64,000 nucleotides of DNA, taken from JBGASG01 sp046328035 (GTDB lineage Bacteria; Cyanobacteriota; Vampirovibrionia; Obscuribacterales; Obscuribacteraceae). Position numbers and translations under genes: made by a program. The stretch's first letter is position 1, and every line of letters begins with the position of its first letter. The stretch is taken from the NCBI GenBank assembly GCA_046328035.1, contig JAXLXI010000003.1, positions 248,001-312,000 of the forward strand, written 5' to 3'. The notes beneath the pieces were generated by a model. The model made no database searches. It was not told the origin of the DNA and was given only the letters and a program-made list of their open reading frames with translations. Positions 41,254-49,602 of the stretch are shown piece after piece.

Positions 41254-44085
41254 TTATTTCTTCTCTTTGCCCACTACGGCTGCGCAGACATCGCAGAGAT
41301 CAGCAAAAGACTTGTCGTCTCCGACTTTGTCGGAAAACTTCCAGCAGCGCGCGCACTTGGCTCCCGTGGCCGGCAAAACAAGTACACTGACACCGCCTTC
41401 GCTGACGTGCGAAAGGTGCCCGTTTTCGGTATGCAGTTGTTCCTTCTCAGGCAACACTTCCACTTGCGAGGTGATGAAGAATCCGGGCAACTCAGCGCCC
41501 AGCGACGAGACTTTGGTCGCCAGATCGGGCTGGTCGACTTTCAGTTTGACCTGCGCTTCCAGCGAACTGCCGATCTTCCGGCTGGCGCGGGCTTGCTCCA
41601 GGGCTTTGTTGACGACGAAACGCACCTTGATCAACTCATCCCAGAAGACTGGATCTTGAGTCATCAGATCCGCTCGTGGTTTCGGGAAATCTGTGAGAAG
41701 CACGCTCGCTTCCACGCCACGCAATTGCGACGGTATGTGCTGCCAGATGTCTTCCGCGAGGTGTGGCGTTACCGGCACCAGCAGACGCACCAACACTTGC
41801 AGTATCTCGTTCAATACTGTTTGGACGGCGCGACGGTTCTCGTCTTTCTTGCCTGAGGTGTAGAGTCTGTCTTTGACGATGTCGAAGTAAAAGCTGGACA
41901 GATCGACTACGCAGAAGTTTTGCAACAGCTGGTAGTACTTGAAGAACTCGTAGCGGTCGAAGTCTTCAGTGACTTCCTTCACAACTTCTTGCAGGCGATG
42001 CAATATGTACGCGTCCAGCCCTTTGAGTTTCTCCAGAGGGACGGCATCGGTCGCATGATCGAAATCATGCAGGTTGCCCAGAAGATAACGTGCGGTGTTG
42101 CGCAGTTTGCGATAAACCTCAGCCAACTGAGCCAGCATGTTTTTGCCGATCGGTATGTCATCGGTGTAATTGACCGAAGCCACCCAGAGACGCAGTACGT
42201 CGGCGCCGTATTGCTTGATCACTTCATCAGGCTCGACGACATTGCCCATGGACTTGGACATCTTGCGTCCGGTTTCATCCACGACGAAACCATGTGTGAG
42301 CACTGTCTTGTATGGTGCCCGCTCATGTACGGCGACGCTGGTCAAAAGGGATGACTGGAACCATCCGCGGTGCTGGTCGCTGCCTTCGAGGTACATCTCG
42401 CAGGGAGAGCCGAGCAACTCCGGACGTCCGTCGATGACGGATGCCCACGTGGTTCCCGAGTCGAACCAGACATCCATGATGTCCGTCTCGCGCGTGAATT
42501 CGGTGCCGCCATCATGCGGACACTTGAATCCTTTGCCGAGGAAGTGCTCGGGTTCGCGCTCCCACCAACTGTCGGAGCCTTCTTTTTCGAAGACCGAGGC
42601 GATGCGTTCGACCGTCTCCGGCGTGTAGACCGGTTTATTGCACTGATTGCAGTAGAACACCGGTATCGGTACGCCCCAGGCACGCTGGCGGCTGATGCAC
42701 CAGTCGGAGCGATTTTCGACCATGGCGAATATGCGGTTGCGACCAGACGCCGGCAACCATTGCACAGCATCGATTGCGAGCAGCGCCTTATCTCTAAATC
42801 CGTCGACCGACGCAAACCACTGTTCCGTCGCGCGAAAGACGAGCGGTTTCTTGCACCGCCAGCAGTGCGGATAGCTGTGCGAGTAGGTTGAGTGCTTGAG
42901 CAGCTTCCCTAGTTCTTTCAAGTGCGCCACAACTTCCGGGTTGGCCTTGTCGTACCGCAACCCCTGGAACTTACCGCCTTCTTCGGTGAACACACCACGT
43001 CCATCGAGCGGATTGAGAACGCCGACCTTGTACTTCGCGCCCAACTCAAAGTCCTCAGGACCGTGTCCGGGAGCGGTGTGCACAACACCGGTACCGGTCT
43101 CGGCGGTGACGTGTTCACCAACCATGACCAGGCTGTTGCGATCTATAAATGGATGCCGTGTGTTCATAAGTTCGAGGTCTTTGCCTTTGCGAGTGGCAAG
43201 AACCTTTGTCTGCGCGGCATCCCAACCGGCTTCCTTGAGAAAGGCTTCTTTCAAAGCCTCTGTCACCACTACGACTTCGCCGGTCGGAGCTTTTAGAAAC
43301 TCGTAGACAAAATCAGGATGCAATGCCACGCCCAGGTTAGCCGGCAGTGTCCACGGAGTAGTCGTCCAGATCACGAACGACACGTCCTTTTCGCTTTTTA
43401 CCTCCGGCGGCAGCTTGTCCCGCGAGTCATCGGCGACCGAAAACTTGACGTAGATCGAATCAGACACGTGGTCTGCGTACTCGACTTCGGCTTCGGCAAG
43501 CGCAGTTTCGCAAGTCGGGCACCACTGAACAGACTTCAATCCTTTGTAGAGGTAGCCGCGCTCAGCCATTTTGCCGAACACACGGATTTGAGTCGCTTCG
43601 AATTTTTGATCGAGCGTGATGTACGGATGCTCCCAATCGCCCCAAACGCCGAGGCGTTTGAAGTTAGCTTCCTGGCCTTTCAAGTTGCTGAGCGCAAACT
43701 CGCGACAGCGCTTGCGCAGTTCAACCGGCGTCAGCGCATGGCGTCCGCCTTTCACATCCTTCAAGACGGCGGTTTCGATCGGCAGCCCGTGGCTGTCGTA
43801 ACCCGGGACATAAGGAGCGTAGTAGCCCTTGACGGCTTTGTACTTGGTGACGATGTCCTTCAATATTTTGTTGAGCGCCGTACCGATGTGGATCTTCGCC
43901 GAGCTCAGGTAAGGCGGTCCGTCGTGCAACACGAACTTGTCGCCTTTCTTGCGGTTATCCAGCGCTTTCTCGTACACGCGCTCGTGATCCCACATCTTTT
44001 GCAGTTCCACTTCGCGCACCGCGCTGTTAGCTTTCATCGGAAAGCCGGTCTGCGGCAAATTGACGCTGTACTGCTTCTCACTCAT
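41254..44085 (-). CDS. ileS: Isoleucyl-tRNA synthetase
   Basis: 943 residues, normal length. HDGPPY (54-59), the HIGH-equivalent HIGT (66-69) in SSAKIHIGTAL, KMSKS starting at residue 608, an editing CP1 insertion between them, and a C-terminal zinc motif CARCWKF ... CDVC (about 911-935). It charges tRNA-Ile and edits valine. GGAG is 9 bases before the ATG. Upstream on the same strand are a promoter, a leader ORF with four Ile codons and an intrinsic terminator, which suggests attenuation control by Ile-tRNA levels. Confidence 0.97.
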   Translation of the reverse strand: MSEKQYSVNLPQTGFPMKANSAVREVELQKMWDHERVYEKALDNRKKGDKFVLHDGPPYLSSAKIHIGTALNKILKDIVTKYKAVKGYYAPYVPGYDSHGLPIETAVLKDVKGGRHALTPVELRKRCREFALSNLKGQEANFKRLGVWGDWEHPYITLDQKFEATQIRVFGKMAERGYLYKGLKSVQWCPTCETALAEAEVEYADHVSDSIYVKFSVADDSRDKLPPEVKSEKDVSFVIWTTTPWTLPANLGVALHPDFVYEFLKAPTGEVVVVTEALKEAFLKEAGWDAAQTKVLATRKGKDLELMNTRHPFIDRNSLVMVGEHVTAETGTGVVHTAPGHGPEDFELGAKYKVGVLNPLDGRGVFTEEGGKFQGLRYDKANPEVVAHLKELGKLLKHSTYSHSYPHCWRCKKPLVFRATEQWFASVDGFRDKALLAIDAVQWLPASGRNRIFAMVENRSDWCISRQRAWGVPIPVFYCNQCNKPVYTPETVERIASVFEKEGSDSWWEREPEHFLGKGFKCPHDGGTEFTRETDIMDVWFDSGTTWASVIDGRPELLGSPCEMYLEGSDQHRGWFQSSLLTSVAVHERAPYKTVLTHGFVVDETGRKMSKSMGNVVEPDEVIKQYGADVLRLWVASVNYTDDIPIGKNMLAQLAEVYRKLRNTARYLLGNLHDFDHATDAVPLEKLKGLDAYILHRLQEVVKEVTEDFDRYEFFKYYQLLQNFCVVDLSSFYFDIVKDRLYTSGKKDENRRAVQTVLNEILQVLVRLLVPVTPHLAEDIWQHIPSQLRGVEASVLLTDFPKPRADLMTQDPVFWDELIKVRFVVNKALEQARASRKIGSSLEAQVKLKVDQPDLATKVSSLGAELPGFFITSQVEVLPEKEQLHTENGHLSHVSEGGVSVLVLPATGAKCARCWKFSDKVGDDKSFADLCDVCAAVVGKEKK

Positions 44086-44107
44086 TACGGTAACTCCACA
44101 TGTGCTC

Positions 44108-44142
44108 TAAAAAACAAAAAACCAGCGACCGGAGGCGCTGGT
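44108..44142 (-). terminator. Intrinsic terminator in the ileS leader (attenuator)
   Basis: On the minus strand ACCAGCG (44142-44136) pairs with CGCTGGT (44127-44121) over an 8-base loop, followed by a T-rich tract broken by one G. No minus-strand gene lies upstream, so its only obvious job is to stop the ileS leader transcript about 40 bases before the ileS start. Confidence 0.85.
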
Positions 44143-44170
44143 GCAGGAAAAACCTTGCCGCCCCAGCCGA

Positions 44171-44275
44171 TTAGCCGCCAATAATGATTATCTGAGAACC
44201 AGGCAACAGACTGAAAGCGCCAGAGGCGCCGCCATTCGGGCATTTCGGTTGGGTTGCTGGTGACACGGTTTTCAT
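44171..44275 (-). CDS. Putative ileS leader peptide with four consecutive Ile codons
   Basis: 34 codons, ATG 44275 to TAA 44171. Residues 29-32 are Ile-Ile-Ile-Ile, encoded ATA ATC ATT ATT (44191-44180), then Gly-Gly-stop. The ORF lies between a good promoter and the intrinsic terminator before ileS. A stretch GGGGCG (44164-44159) can pair with CGCCTC (44137-44132) in the left arm and loop of the terminator, an antiterminator. A ribosome stalled on the Ile codons would leave it free; one reaching the stop would cover it. No Shine-Dalgarno is clear, and the 5' UTR may be only about 13 bases. It was recognised by structure, not homology. Confidence 0.65.
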   Translation of the reverse strand: MKTVSPATQPKCPNGGASGAFSLLPGSQIIIIGG

Positions 44276-44294
44276 CGGAGAGGGGACGCTCACT

Positions 44295-44324
44295 TTAATA
44301 GGTTAACACTACTTTCAAGGTCAA
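44295..44324 (-). promoter_or_regulatory. Promoter for the ileS leader
   Basis: Minus strand -35 TTGACC (44324-44319), 18-base spacer, -10 TATTAA (44300-44295). Predicted start near 44288, giving a leader of about 200 bases. Confidence 0.6.
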
Positions 44325-44379
44325 GACCCGTCAATCAGGCAGCAGTGCTTGGTAAACGATTGTTATTGCTCCTCTTAGC

Positions 44380-44385
44380 TACAAT
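44380..44385 (+). promoter_or_regulatory. -10 candidate for suhB
   Basis: TACAAT (5/6) 30 bases before the suhB start; TTGTTA upstream is at a short 14-base spacing. Divergent from the ileS promoter. Confidence 0.35.
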
Positions 44386-44414
44386 AGCCGGGCCGCAAGC
44401 AAAAGGAGACCGCA

Positions 44415-45221
44415 GTGGAGAAAGTCAAGGAAGTCGCGTTGCGCGCCGCCCAGGAGGCTGGCGAAGTACTGCGCAAAGGTGTCGGCAACATCAAGAACAT
44501 CGACTACAAAAGCGCCTTCAACGTGGTCACTGACGTCGACAAGGCATCCGAAGCCCTCGTGATTTCGATTATTCGCGAAGCTTTTCCGGACGACTACATC
44601 CTGGCTGAGGAGAGCGGGCTTCTGGAGAGCAAGGACGCAACGCGGCGCTGGTTGATAGACCCGCTGGATGGAACCACCAATTTCGCCCACAGCTATCCAT
44701 TCTTCTGCGTGTCCATCGGCTTTGAGGTCGAGGGTCAGACGCGCTTCGGCGTGGTCTACAATCCGATCTCTGATGAACAATTCTGGGCGGAGCGCGGCAA
44801 GGGAGCTTATCTGAACGACAGACAGATCAAGGTTTCTCAAAGCAAATCGCTGGCTGTATCGCTGTTGGCGACTGGGTTTCCGCCGGACAGCCAGAACGCC
44901 AAATATAACAACTTCGAGCAATTCGTCCGCGTGACCGACGCTTCTCACGGCGTGCGCCGGGATGCATCGGCGGCTCTGGATCTCGCGTTCGTCGCTTGCG
45001 GGCGTCTGGATGGGTACTGGGAAATGAAACTTGCCCCGTGGGACCTCGGTGCCGGCACGCTAATCATCGAAGAAGCGGGCGGCAAGCTGTCCAACTTAGC
45101 CGGGGGCAATTTCGACATAAACAGCGGGCACGTGGTTGCCACTAATGGTTTCATCCACGACGAGTTGATCTCGCTCTTGCAGTTGCAAGACCTGGAAGCC
45201 CCCGTCGCTCAGACTCGCTAA
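44415..45221 (+). CDS. suhB: Inositol-1-monophosphatase family protein
   Basis: 268 residues from GTG, with AAAGGAG 7 bases upstream. Li-sensitive phosphatase motifs: NVVTDVDKASE, EES (Glu for metal), DPLDGTTNFAHSYPFF, and the C-terminal WDLGAGTLIIEEAGG. It dephosphorylates inositol phosphates or related sugar phosphates such as fructose bisphosphate. It is divergent from ileS. A possible hairpin terminator follows. Confidence 0.93.
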   Translation: MEKVKEVALRAAQEAGEVLRKGVGNIKNIDYKSAFNVVTDVDKASEALVISIIREAFPDDYILAEESGLLESKDATRRWLIDPLDGTTNFAHSYPFFCVSIGFEVEGQTRFGVVYNPISDEQFWAERGKGAYLNDRQIKVSQSKSLAVSLLATGFPPDSQNAKYNNFEQFVRVTDASHGVRRDASAALDLAFVACGRLDGYWEMKLAPWDLGAGTLIIEEAGGKLSNLAGGNFDINSGHVVATNGFIHDELISLLQLQDLEAPVAQTR

Positions 45222-45247
45222 GCAGCACCAGCGCCGAAAAACCAACC

Positions 45248-45265
45248 AGTGTGGGTGCCCACACT
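45248..45265 (+). terminator. Short perfect hairpin after suhB
   Basis: AGTGTGG and CCACACT around a 4-base GTGC loop (45248-45265), 26 bases after the suhB stop. No T-run, so terminator function is uncertain. Confidence 0.35.
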
Positions 45266-45289
45266 TGCGCCCCAGCTGTAAAGTAGAGG

Positions 45290-45475
45290 CTGACCCGCAA
45301 TCTACTGTCGAAGGAGGACTTCGACGACGACCTGAGGCAAGCCGTTGAGAGTGATACCGTGGGTAATGGCATACTTGCCAGCCCCGAAACCGCTGATCCA
45401 CTGCAGGAATATCGCCTGGCCACTCGCATCGCAGCAGTGCAGGACAGTGCTTTTGGTGATGCTTATCGGGTTTAG
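45290..45475 (+). pseudogene. Coding-like frame without a normal start, possible gene remnant
   Basis: 61 codons open between TAG 45284 and TAG 45473 with protein-like, acidic-to-mixed composition (NLLSKEDFDDDLRQAVE, then PLQEYRLATRIAAVQDSAF) and GC-biased third bases in its first half. There is no ATG and only an internal GTG at 45359 without a ribosome site. It may be the decayed 3' end of a gene, or chance. Confidence 0.3.
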
Positions 45476-45510
45476 TTTTCACCGATATCGACTCGGACCA
45501 AGATGGATTC

Positions 45511-45711
45511 ATGTCCAAACCAGAACTCTATCAAGACTGTGTTCGAACAAAGGGTGAGCGCACATTCAATGCGTTGTACAACAACATGGATGACGTGCAA
45601 ACAAGAGAATCCGGCGCCCCCGTAACTGACCTGGAAACAGCCGCAAGCAAACGCGTTGAATATAAATCAATGGTGCCCGGTTCCGGGATTCAACAACCCG
45701 TCGAGGAGTAA
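45511..45711 (+). CDS. Hypothetical small protein
   Basis: 66 residues, polar, no TM (MSKPELYQDCVRTKGERTF start). The ribosome site is weak. The next small ORF starts 4 bases after its stop, as in coupled genes. Not recognised. Confidence 0.4.
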   Translation: MSKPELYQDCVRTKGERTFNALYNNMDDVQTRESGAPVTDLETAASKRVEYKSMVPGSGIQQPVEE

Positions 45712-45715
45712 CATC

Positions 45716-45874
45716 TTGAGCGAAAGCGCGATGCAAAAGAAACTAAACCGGCGTCCGGACATAGATCCGACCACTGCGCCCGAGGCAGGTGCAGCCACAA
45801 GAAATAATTCCTCCGCTTTCTCTGATCACAGATTGTCTTCTTTGAGAACGACACTGATGGCTGCGGCAAGCTGA
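45716..45874 (+). CDS. Hypothetical small protein
   Basis: 52 residues from TTG 45716, with GAGGAG 7 bases before it (within the end of the preceding ORF). Basic start (QKKLNRRPD), Ala/Thr/Ser-rich remainder, no TM. Not recognised; called mainly on the ribosome site and spacing. Confidence 0.4.
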   Translation: MSESAMQKKLNRRPDIDPTTAPEAGAATRNNSSAFSDHRLSSLRTTLMAAAS

Positions 45875-45929
45875 CCGCCATAAAGCCACAATCACCGAGC
45901 TCCTGAAAAGGTCTGTGCCAACGCCTTAG

Positions 45930-45938
45930 TGGCATAAT
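45930..45938 (+). promoter_or_regulatory. Extended -10 candidate for the methyltransferase gene
   Basis: TGG plus CATAAT (45933-45938). It would start transcription near 45945, consistent with using GTG 45967 rather than ATG 45937. Confidence 0.35.
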
Positions 45939-45966
45939 GATAGTCACTAGCAACGGAAGGATACCA

Positions 45967-46878
45967 GTGACTACGTCCGCCCCCTCGTGCCCGGTTTGCG
46001 CAACTACGACCTTCGCTGACTTTTGCAACGTCGACTCTCCAACTGATTCGATTCACGTAGTGTCTTGCAGCGAATGCGGCTTGCTCCTCAGTTCCATCGA
46101 GCAAAAGGCTGCCGCCGCTGAAGGTTACGATCGAACCGATCCCGATCAATACGCAGCCAGCGTGAGCAATCTGCGTATTCACCAGAGCGAGCGAATTGTG
46201 CAAACAGTCCGTCAGTGGAAGCAGAATGGGCTTTGGGTCGATGTTGGCTGCAGTTTTGGCTATCTGTTGCAACAGGCTAAAGCTCAAGGCTTCAGCATTC
46301 TCGGCATCGAGCCGGACAAGACCGCTTTCGCCGGCGCTGCCCAGCTTCTGGGCTCTGAGAATGTCATAAATGGGCTGTTTGACAAAGACATGGTCGCCGA
46401 CGGCAGCGCAGAGATCATCTCGATGCTCGATGTTCTAGAGCATATACCCGCCGAACATATCAATGATATGGCGGAACTGGTACGCAATAAGCTTATGGTG
46501 CGCGGATTATGGGTTATTAAGGTGCCGTCCACCGAGGGGCTTTACTTCATAATCGCGCACGCATTGCTGCGCATTTTGCCGCCACTGGTACTATCGGCGG
46601 TGAAGCGTCTATGGCAGTCGGAATACAGGTTTCCTCACACCGTGTATTTCAGCAGCCGCACCCTGTCTCAATTGTTGCGCAAACACAACTTCGAGATTCT
46701 GTCCTCCGGCTTTCTCGAGGAAGTACCGAATAAGACCATCATGGCGCGCTTAAGAATGGACCCGACCATTTCGATACCACAGGCGATGCTTATGACACCA
46801 GCCTTCGTGGCTATCAATACTATCGAGCGGTTGCGCGGCAAATCCGATGCGCTCGTGATCATCGGCATGAAGGTCTGA
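45967..46878 (+). CDS. Zinc-ribbon class I SAM-dependent methyltransferase
   Basis: 303 residues from GTG 45967, chosen for GGAAGGA 5 bases upstream; ATG 45937 overlaps a likely -10. An N-terminal zinc ribbon (CPVC ... CSEC) precedes a Methyltransf_23-type Rossmann fold with LWVDVGCSFGYLLQQA (motif I), GIEPD and SMLDVLEHI. The C-terminal ~100 residues are hydrophobic-rich (ALLRILPPLVLSAV), possibly membrane-associated. Such proteins often modify sugars or lipids in polysaccharide clusters, and this one opens such a cluster. Substrate unknown. Confidence 0.85.
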   Translation: MTTSAPSCPVCATTTFADFCNVDSPTDSIHVVSCSECGLLLSSIEQKAAAAEGYDRTDPDQYAASVSNLRIHQSERIVQTVRQWKQNGLWVDVGCSFGYLLQQAKAQGFSILGIEPDKTAFAGAAQLLGSENVINGLFDKDMVADGSAEIISMLDVLEHIPAEHINDMAELVRNKLMVRGLWVIKVPSTEGLYFIIAHALLRILPPLVLSAVKRLWQSEYRFPHTVYFSSRTLSQLLRKHNFEILSSGFLEEVPNKTIMARLRMDPTISIPQAMLMTPAFVAINTIERLRGKSDALVIIGMKV

Positions 46879-46890
46879 GCAGTTTCGCAA

Positions 46891-48132
46891 TCAGGTAAAG
46901 GTTTGTGCGGAGGCATCCGTTGCTGTTCCGCTCTCACGTCGGCCGAGACTTCTGACCGCGAAAAATACAAGTCCAATACTAGTGGCAATCATCATCAGTG
47001 CATAAGGATTGAGAAGTGCATCTCCCAAGACCAAGCGATAGTGCACCGGAATAGCCACCGGGAGCATCAGCGCTACAATCATCAGCATACCAATGGCGTT
47101 GAAAAACCCCGGTATCACACGAGTCAGTGAGGACTTTATCAAAGCGATACCCGCCGGCACCATCAGTATCAGGTCGTAGAAGTGACACAGCATGGCAGTT
47201 GTAAGCCCCAGTGGTAACGTCACCGCCAATCCCGACTCCAGCCAGCCAGCTTTGTCCTTTTGACGCCTTCCCCACCAGAAGCTAAAAACAGCAGCAGCCA
47301 GCAGCAAACTCAAGCTGATGGCCTGCACCAGATCGTAATTCAGATTCAGCCGCATCAGCTGTCCGCGCACCGTGGCTGTTATCTCAGGCTGCATCGCGTT
47401 ATTCAGCGCTTTCAGGCTGCGCGTAAAGATAAAGAAATCCGCATACGGACCCAACCCGACCACTATGGCTGAAACAATGGCCAGCGCACCAAGGGCGGTA
47501 GCAAATCCCGAGATCGCGCGCCAGCGACCGGCTCCGATTAGAAAGAACATGAACGTCACCAGCTCTTGCGGTTTCAATACGAATAACGCCAGTACTGCTC
47601 CAGCAGAAAAATCGCGATTTTTCTTAAACAAAAAAATGGACGAAGTGATAGCCATCATCAGCAAAGTGCTTATCTGACCTAACTTGAAGGCCTCAAAAAG
47701 TGGAGCAAGGAAGAAAGTGACAGCCCAGAGCCACGCGGTCGCCCGGTTCGAGAGGTTATAAGAGTTGCGCAGCAGGACTATCGACACGCAGGCCGCGCCC
47801 GCCAGAATCGGGGACCAAAGCAGCTTGACCATATCGACCGGCAAAAATGCGAACGGCAAAAAGAGCGGAAACGCCGGCGGCGGGCTCATTACACTTAGCC
47901 CCGGACGGTCGCGCAATGTCGGAAATAACATCTTTCGTTCGCTAATTACTGTCTGACCGTCATACAACTTGCTCCCGCGGCCTTCCATCAAAAGATGCCC
48001 GGCGACAACATATTCCGGCAAGTCACTGACCGAATCGAAATATTTGTAAGTGCTGACTACCAGCATCAACGTCATGGCGGTCGAACAAATCGCGGCGATG
48101 ATTGCGACGATCAGGCGTATTTTGGTGGACAT
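46891..48132 (-). CDS. GT87/DUF2029-like polytopic glycosyltransferase
   Basis: 413 residues from ATG 48132; earlier starts would run into the divergent neighbour. About ten TMs. The first loop contains DLPEYVVAGHLLMEGRGSKLYD, with acidic residues placed as in GT-C mannosyltransferases, followed by MSPPPAFPLFLPF, a hallmark of the family. It would transfer a sugar from a polyprenyl-phosphate donor on the outer face of the inner membrane. No Shine-Dalgarno is evident. Confidence 0.8.
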   Translation of the reverse strand: MSTKIRLIVAIIAAICSTAMTLMLVVSTYKYFDSVSDLPEYVVAGHLLMEGRGSKLYDGQTVISERKMLFPTLRDRPGLSVMSPPPAFPLFLPFAFLPVDMVKLLWSPILAGAACVSIVLLRNSYNLSNRATAWLWAVTFFLAPLFEAFKLGQISTLLMMAITSSIFLFKKNRDFSAGAVLALFVLKPQELVTFMFFLIGAGRWRAISGFATALGALAIVSAIVVGLGPYADFFIFTRSLKALNNAMQPEITATVRGQLMRLNLNYDLVQAISLSLLLAAAVFSFWWGRRQKDKAGWLESGLAVTLPLGLTTAMLCHFYDLILMVPAGIALIKSSLTRVIPGFFNAIGMLMIVALMLPVAIPVHYRLVLGDALLNPYALMMIATSIGLVFFAVRSLGRRESGTATDASAQTFT

Positions 48133-48205
48133 GCAAAGACTCAACTGCTGACCTTGTTGAGTATACCCAAATGACAGGGGCGCGAGAGACGTTAGCCGAG
48201 GTATA

Positions 48206-49597
48206 ATGAAAACATCATCACTAGTTGGCGTACCTGTGCACGAAGCATCCCCGCCTATCCTGTTGATCGAGATCAACGAAGTCAGTCGCGATTTGCTCGC
48301 TCAAGCGAGTCGACAAGCGGCACTACCCAATATTATGCGGATTCTTGGGTTCGACGAGAGTCACACTTTCACTGAAGACAAGTACGATTCGGGCTATCTG
48401 GAGCCATGGGTGCAATGGGTCTCAGTGCACACAGGCAAGCCCAGCTCACAACACAAGATCATGCACCTTGGGGATGTGCCCGCGCCTTCAATCAAGCAAA
48501 TCTGGGAGACTCTTTCTGACGCAGGCGTACACAGCGGCGTCTGGGGTATCATGAATGGTGCTCGTCGTGGCGCGCAGAACTGCGACTTCTTCGTTGCCGA
48601 TCCGTGGACATTTGTGGAGGATCCTTATCCAGACAGTTTGCTCGGCATGATTTCATTCGCCCGCTATCTAGCGAAAAACTACCTAAACCTCTCCCCGCTG
48701 GAGATGGTCCGCCAATCTTTAATCTATCTGGGCGCCCTACTGCAGAATGTCAGCATACCGGAGTTGTTCGCCGCAACCGGCATTCTGCTCGACGGTATTC
48801 TGCGCTTCGGACCTAAGCATCACGTTCTCGGTGCTTTCTTCGAATACCTGTCGGTAGTGGCTTTCATCCGGTACAGACAGCGATATAATCCGCAATTTTC
48901 CGTCGTCTTCCTGAACCTGATCGCCCACTTGCAGCACCGCTATTGGCTCAGTAACGACGAGTTGTCGCCGGAGCTTGTGTACGGATTCAAAGTAATCGAC
49001 CAGGCGGTGGGCAAGTTGCTCCAGTCGCTCAATGCCGGCGAAACGGTGGTCGTCGCCGATGCGCTGTCTCAGGAAAATACACGGTCAGAAGAGACGTGGA
49101 TCCTGTACCGACCGCTGGACCCCGAAGGATTCGTCAAAGCAATGGGCATTGATTGTGATCGCGTCGAGGCGCTCATGACCTACGATGCGCACGTCTTTTT
49201 CAGCGATGCGGCACAAGCTAGACGCGCTTATGAAATCATCAAAGCGGCGTCAATTGCAGGACAGCCGCTGTTCTTCGTTGATCAAGCCGAACCTGGTTCG
49301 TCACGTTTCTTCTATCGTGTGGATTTCAACCGCGTGGTATCACCAGATTTGACTTTTGAACTGGGCGGTCGCACCTATAGATTCTTCGACTATTTCGGCA
49401 CAGTCGGTACCCGCACCGGCAAGCACAGCCAACACGGCTTTGCATTTCAAAGTCGCCGCATCATGCCAGAGAAGATTCTCAATCATCAGATTCATGACTA
49501 TATCTGCGCTCAATTGATATCGAGTTACGCTGTCGTTCCGGCAGACACTGCCGAAGTTGCGCACACACCGGCAGTCTCTACCGCAACGAGCGAGTAG
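48206..49597 (+). CDS. Alkaline-phosphatase superfamily-like protein
   Basis: 463 residues, no signal peptide. The N-terminal strand PPILLIEINEVSRDLL matches the metal-site start of type I phosphodiesterase/AP proteins, but with Glu-Val instead of an Asp-Gly pair. WVSVHTGKPSSQH, NGARRG, VVVADALSQ and the HSQHGFAF segment complete the pattern. GAGG precedes the ATG. Probably hydrolyses or transfers a phospho-group in surface polymer metabolism; the absence of a classic DHG motif leaves activity uncertain. Confidence 0.68.
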   Translation: MKTSSLVGVPVHEASPPILLIEINEVSRDLLAQASRQAALPNIMRILGFDESHTFTEDKYDSGYLEPWVQWVSVHTGKPSSQHKIMHLGDVPAPSIKQIWETLSDAGVHSGVWGIMNGARRGAQNCDFFVADPWTFVEDPYPDSLLGMISFARYLAKNYLNLSPLEMVRQSLIYLGALLQNVSIPELFAATGILLDGILRFGPKHHVLGAFFEYLSVVAFIRYRQRYNPQFSVVFLNLIAHLQHRYWLSNDELSPELVYGFKVIDQAVGKLLQSLNAGETVVVADALSQENTRSEETWILYRPLDPEGFVKAMGIDCDRVEALMTYDAHVFFSDAAQARRAYEIIKAASIAGQPLFFVDQAEPGSSRFFYRVDFNRVVSPDLTFELGGRTYRFFDYFGTVGTRTGKHSQHGFAFQSRRIMPEKILNHQIHDYICAQLISSYAVVPADTAEVAHTPAVSTATSE

Positions 49598-49602
49598 GAG
49601 TT

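Noticed and set aside
44100..44340. T-box riboswitch in the ileS leader
   Set aside because: No AGGGTGGNACCGCG-like T-box sequence or antiterminator bulge is present on the minus strand; the Ile-rich ORF explains the leader better.
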